Assembly: GCA_025352685.1 (NCBI GenBank)
Contig: JANXSN010000038.1
Location: forward strand, 1 to 64,000
DNA: 64,000 bases
Source of the DNA: Sphingomonadales bacterium
GTDB taxonomy: Bacteria > Pseudomonadota > Alphaproteobacteria > Sphingomonadales > Sphingomonadaceae
Direction: 5' to 3'
The notes beneath the pieces are model-generated. The model saw only the letters and a list, made by a program, of their open reading frames with translations. It was not told the DNA's origin and made no database searches. Positions 60,776 to 64,000 of the stretch are shown piece by piece. The position numbers and the translations under genes were made by a program. Positions within the stretch are counted from its first letter, which is position 1, and every line of letters starts with the position of its first letter.

Positions 60776-63172
60776 ATGACCGAAACATTCCCTGTCCTCC
60801 CGCTGCGCGATATCGTTGTGTTCCCGCAGATGATCGTCCCTCTGTTCGTCGGCCGCGACAAGTCCGTGTCAGCGCTCGAGGCCGCGATGGCGGCCGACAA
60901 GGAGATCTTTCTCGTTGCCCAACTGGATCCCGCCGAAGACGACCCCGACCGCGGCGACCTTTACGACCTGGGTGTGGTTGCCAGCGTCGTGCAGCTGCTG
61001 AAGCTTCCCGACGGCACCGTGCGCGTGCTGGTCGAGGGAAAGCGGCGTGCCAAGCTTGTCGAACTGACTGGGGTGGACGGCCATTTGACGGCGACCATTG
61101 CTGAGGTTGGCGACCGTGCAGCTGAGGGGACCGAAGTGTTGGCGCTGATGCGCTCCGTGGTCGATCAGTTTGATAATTACGCCAAGTTGAACAAGAAATT
61201 GCCTGCCGAAACGGCGGTCCAGCTCGCCGACATCGAGGATGCCGGACGTCTGGCGGATGCGGTGGCCGCCAATATTTCGGTAAAGGTCGCAGACAAGCAG
61301 GCGCTTTTGGTGGAGGCCGATCCCGCCAAGCGTCTCGAAATGGTGTTCGCGTTTATGGAAGGCGAGCTGGGGGTACTACAGGTCGAGAAGAAGATCCGCG
61401 GCCGCGTGAAGCGCCAGATGGAAAAGACTCAAAGGGAATATTACCTCAACGAGCAGTTGAAGGCTATCCAACGCGAGCTGGGTAACGACGGTGAGGATGG
61501 CGACGGTAACGAGATCGCAGAGCTGACCCACAAAATCGCAAAACTCAAACTGTCGGCCGAAGCGCGGACCAAGGCGACTGCCGAGCTTAAAAAGCTCAAG
61601 ACAATGGCGCCCATGTCTGCCGAAGCGACGGTCGTGCGCAATTACCTCGACGTGTTGCTCGGCCTTCCGTGGGGCAAGAAATCGAAGCTGAAAAAGGACC
61701 TAGTCGCGGCCCAGGCCGTGCTCGACGACGACCATTATGCACTCGACAAGGTGAAGGACCGCATCGTCGAGTATCTTGCGGTGCAAGCGCGCACCAACAA
61801 GCTAAAGGGTCCCATTCTGTGCTTGGTTGGTCCGCCGGGCGTCGGCAAGACATCGTTGGGCAAGAGCATTGCCAAGGCTACCGGCCGAGAATTTGTACGC
61901 CAGTCTCTGGGCGGGGTCCGCGATGAAGCCGAGATCCGCGGCCATCGCCGCACGTACATCGGCTCGTTGCCGGGCAAGATTGTAACGAACCTGAAAAAGG
62001 CAGGAACGTCGAACCCGTTGTTCCTGCTCGACGAGATCGACAAACTCGGTCAGGATTTTCGCGGTGATCCGGCTTCAGCGCTACTCGAGGTCCTCGATCC
62101 CGAACAGAACGGTAAGTTCCAGGACCATTATCTGGAGCTCGACATCGACCTCTCGGATGTGATGTTCGTGACCACAGCGAACACGCTCAACCTGCCGCAG
62201 GCGTTGCTCGATCGCATGGAGATTATCCGCCTCGAAGGATACACCGAGGATGAAAAAGTCGAAATCGCCAAGCGCCACCTGATTGAAAAGCAGATCGCGG
62301 CGCACGGTTTAAAAGGTAATGAATTTGTCCTGACTGACGCAGGCCTTCGCTCGCTCATCCAGCATTACACCCGCGAGGCAGGTGTCCGTACGCTCGAGCG
62401 TGAGATCGCCAAACTTGCGCGCAAGGTGCTCCGTCAGATCCTCGAAAAGAAGGTCGTCGGTGTCACTATTACCGCCGACAATCTGCACGAGTTCGCGGGC
62501 GTGCAGAAATTCCGCCACGGCCTCGGCGAGGAAGAAAACCAGATCGGCGCTGTCACTGGTCTTGCATGGACCGAAGTCGGTGGAGAGCTGCTCACGATCG
62601 AAGCTGTTACCGTGCAGGGCAAGGGTTTGGTCCGCTCGACCGGCAAGCTCGGCGATGTGATGAGTGAATCGATCCAGGCTGCCCTCAGCTTCGTCAAGGC
62701 ACGCGCGCCATCGTACGGCATCAAGCCAAGTCTGTTTGCGCGCAAGGACATCCACATCCATCTGCCCGAAGGAGCCGTCCCCAAGGACGGACCGTCTGCG
62801 GGGATCGGGATGGTGACCGCAATGGTCTCGACGCTGACCGGCACGCCGGTGCGCCGCGACATCGCGATGACGGGTGAGGTTACGCTTCGAGGCCGCGTGC
62901 TGCCCATCGGTGGACTGAAGGAGAAGCTTCTCGCAGCGCTGCGTGGCGGCATCACGACGGTGCTCATCCCGCAGGAGAATGAAAAGGACCTGGTCGAAAT
63001 TCCCGCTAACATCCGTGATGGGTTGAAGATCATTCCCGTGCGTCACGTCGATGAGGTGCTGGCGTTGGCGCTCACTGAGCCGCTTGTTGCCATTGAATGG
63101 ACCGAAGCCGACGAGTTAGCCGCACAGCCTCCGCTTACGCCCGCGGTTCACGAGGATGGTCTTCGCCACTAG
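60776..63172 (+). CDS. lon: ATP-dependent protease Lon
   Basis: About 798 residues from the ATG at 60776 (MTETFPVLPLRDIVVFPQM); upstream frame residues do not match the family. N-terminal substrate domain, AAA+ with Walker A LVGPPGVGKTSLGKSIAKA and Walker B FLLDEIDKL. The protease domain has the catalytic serine in KDGPSAGIGMVTAM and lysine in GGLKEKLLAALRGG. It degrades misfolded and regulatory proteins. The following gene is HU, a known Lon substrate in E. coli and a conserved neighbour. Confidence 0.97.
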   Translation: MTETFPVLPLRDIVVFPQMIVPLFVGRDKSVSALEAAMAADKEIFLVAQLDPAEDDPDRGDLYDLGVVASVVQLLKLPDGTVRVLVEGKRRAKLVELTGVDGHLTATIAEVGDRAAEGTEVLALMRSVVDQFDNYAKLNKKLPAETAVQLADIEDAGRLADAVAANISVKVADKQALLVEADPAKRLEMVFAFMEGELGVLQVEKKIRGRVKRQMEKTQREYYLNEQLKAIQRELGNDGEDGDGNEIAELTHKIAKLKLSAEARTKATAELKKLKTMAPMSAEATVVRNYLDVLLGLPWGKKSKLKKDLVAAQAVLDDDHYALDKVKDRIVEYLAVQARTNKLKGPILCLVGPPGVGKTSLGKSIAKATGREFVRQSLGGVRDEAEIRGHRRTYIGSLPGKIVTNLKKAGTSNPLFLLDEIDKLGQDFRGDPASALLEVLDPEQNGKFQDHYLELDIDLSDVMFVTTANTLNLPQALLDRMEIIRLEGYTEDEKVEIAKRHLIEKQIAAHGLKGNEFVLTDAGLRSLIQHYTREAGVRTLEREIAKLARKVLRQILEKKVVGVTITADNLHEFAGVQKFRHGLGEEENQIGAVTGLAWTEVGGELLTIEAVTVQGKGLVRSTGKLGDVMSESIQAALSFVKARAPSYGIKPSLFARKDIHIHLPEGAVPKDGPSAGIGMVTAMVSTLTGTPVRRDIAMTGEVTLRGRVLPIGGLKEKLLAALRGGITTVLIPQENEKDLVEIPANIRDGLKIIPVRHVDEVLALALTEPLVAIEWTEADELAAQPPLTPAVHEDGLRH

Positions 63173-63319
63173 GCGTTGCAGATTTTGCACTAAACGCGCA
63201 AATCTTTGCCGTTTGTGACGCTTTTGCTTTGACAGGCGCGACTGAGTCAGTGTCATGTATCGTCCACTTGGCCGCGATTCCGTAACGGATGCGGCTGTCA
63301 GGATGGGGAATTTCAGGGC

Positions 63320-63592
63320 ATGAACAAACAGGAATTGATCGGACACGTTGCTGACAACGCAGGGCTTTCGAAAGGCGATGCAGTCAAGGCAGTCGAGAGT
63401 GTATTTGAAACAATTACCAGCGCCCTGAAGCGTGGCGACGAAGTCCGACTGGTAGGGTTCGGCACTTTTTCTGTGACCAAGCGCAAAGCATCGACGGGGC
63501 GCAATCCGCGCACGGGCGAACCCATGTCGATCAAAGCCTCCACACAGCCTAAATTCAAGGCAGGCAAGGGTCTTAAAGATAGCTGCAATTAA
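63320..63592 (+). CDS. hup: HU-family DNA-binding protein
   Basis: 90 residues, standard size. MNKQELIGHVADNAGLSKGD, then FETITSALKRGDEVRLVGFG and the DNA-gripping arm TKRKASTGRNPRTGEPMSIK with the proline at its tip. It compacts the nucleoid. The C-terminus GLKDSCN contains an unusual cysteine. It follows lon after about 150 bases and has its own promoter region. Confidence 0.96.
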   Translation: MNKQELIGHVADNAGLSKGDAVKAVESVFETITSALKRGDEVRLVGFGTFSVTKRKASTGRNPRTGEPMSIKASTQPKFKAGKGLKDSCN

Positions 63593-63685
63593 TCGAATCG
63601 TTAGCTGCGAGAGTCACGCTTGCGCTGTTCGAGTAGGCTCCGCACAGGGTCGAACGTAGCGGTCCACGGATTTTGCCCAAGTGAT

Positions 63686-63713
63686 GAACGCGCCGCGTTG
63701 TAGCGGCGCGTTC
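63686..63713. terminator. GC-rich hairpin downstream of hup
   Basis: A perfect 11-bp stem, gaacgcgccgc paired with gcggcgcgttc, around a 6-base loop. It lies about 95 bases after hup and 55 bases before the tRNA. There is no U run, so it is a possible terminator or boundary hairpin rather than a textbook intrinsic terminator. Confidence 0.5.
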
Positions 63714-63768
63714 AAGCAGAAAATCGATTGACCATCGCATCGGTGGCGCTATCGACGCCGCTCGGCGT

Positions 63769-63843
63769 GGGCGCGTAGCTCAGCGGTAGAGCACACCCTT
63801 CACACGGGTGGGGTCACAGGTTCAATCCCTGTCGCGCCCACCA
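63769..63843 (+). tRNA. tRNA-Val (anticodon CAC)
   Basis: The 75-base cloverleaf has acceptor stem GGGCGCG pairing with CGCGCCC, a D arm GCTCAGCGGTAGAGC, anticodon loop TTCACAC giving CAC (reads GTG valine), and T arm ending TTCAATCC. The CCA end is encoded at 63841-63843. Confidence 0.96.
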
Positions 63844-63847
63844 CGCC

Positions 63848-64000
63848 TTAGATGAACCCGATATTCTTGGTCGTATAATTGGGGATATTTGGCAGAACGG
63901 TCGGCATGTTCGTGTCCGACACGCCAAACCAGCTCGCCATCGTCGCTGCGTATTGATCGACCGACATCGTCGGTAAAAGACGACCTTGTCCTACGTCGTC
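63848..64000 (-). CDS. DUF1501-family protein, C-terminal fragment (cut by window edge)
   Basis: The minus strand reads open from the window edge to TAA at 63848 and gives 50 residues. They include GRLLPTMSVDQYAATMASWF, GVSDTNMPTVLPNI and the end TTKNIGFI. The pattern of a conserved VDQYAAT-x-WFG segment followed by a final GF(I/M) is that of the C-terminus of DUF1501 proteins, which are Tat-exported sulfatase-fold proteins. Only the end is visible. Confidence 0.75.
   Translation of the reverse strand, partial: DDVGQGRLLPTMSVDQYAATMASWFGVSDTNMPTVLPNIPNYTTKNIGFI

Overview
The window is chromosomal DNA from a GC-rich alphaproteobacterium, most probably a member of the Sphingomonadales. This rests on the style of the housekeeping proteins, a ChpT-type phosphotransferase, a short ~88-nt SRP RNA directly upstream of dnaX, frequent GTG/TTG starts and very tight ATGA/GTGA/TTGA gene overlaps. 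No database search was possible, so the taxonomy is inference. Nearly all of the sequence is coding. The only obvious mobile DNA is the 3' end of an IS5-type transposase at the left edge.

Layout. 1-5.4 kb (minus strand): IS remnant, pyrB with a metal-site-less dihydroorotase homologue, moaB, and a lytic transglycosylase coupled to a degenerate uracil-DNA glycosylase-like gene. 5.5-14.8 kb (plus): ETF-ubiquinone oxidoreductase, a TPR protein, ispE, an N-formylglutamate amidohydrolase-like gene, ilvD, a small lipoprotein, nnr and a 23S rRNA-type methyltransferase. 14.8-18.0 kb (minus): two MAPEG proteins, a deoxyhypusine-synthase-like protein and an ornithine-decarboxylase-like enzyme, diverging from a threonine dehydratase. 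19.1-23.0 kb: a tiny membrane protein, a MarR-like regulator, a hydrolase, then two cysteine desulfurases and a [2Fe-2S] ferredoxin. 23.1-25.2 kb: SRP RNA, dnaX, ybaB. 25.1-28.1 kb (minus): mtgA, rpoH and a pseudouridine synthase. 28.1-34.3 kb (plus): JAMM protein, chpT, then cheA-cheW-cheY-cheB-cheR without any receptor gene. 34.3-37.3 kb: EamA transporter, amidase, RNase P RNA, J-domain protein, thioredoxin-like ferredoxin.

37.6-42.3 kb is the most unusual part. It is an extended phage-shock (psp) locus. pspF diverges from a minus-strand series: a small secreted TonB-C-like protein, pspA, pspB, pspC, and then four or five further mini-proteins. Most of these mini-proteins consist of one membrane segment followed by a short coiled coil, and they share a C-terminal signature that also appears in PspB and PspC. 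A near-consensus sigma-54 promoter with a plausible upstream activator dyad sits between pspF and the TonB-like gene. One of the mini-genes appears to be split in two by a single-base change in a C run.

42.3-52.2 kb: sodB, yciB, ftsY, mtaB and dapF in a four-gene minus-strand overlap chain, a GGDEF-EAL protein, then ffh-rpsP-rimM-trmD-rplS. The S16 protein carries a long Ala/Glu/Pro tail with a hexanucleotide microsatellite. 52.3-60.1 kb: DPP-IV-type peptidase, a TPR-2OG oxygenase-like protein, asd, a hydrolase, an M2 (ACE-like) peptidase and an SRPBCC protein. About 0.7 kb follows with no convincing gene, then lon, an HU gene, tRNA-Val(CAC) and the 3' end of a DUF1501 gene running off the window.

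Functionally the region combines core translation and export (SRP RNA, Ffh, FtsY, S16, L19, TrmD, RimM, RNase P), protein quality control (RpoH, Lon, J protein), envelope maintenance and stress (psp, Slt, MtgA, amidase), Fe-S and sulfur chemistry, and signalling (ChpT/Che, c-di-GMP).
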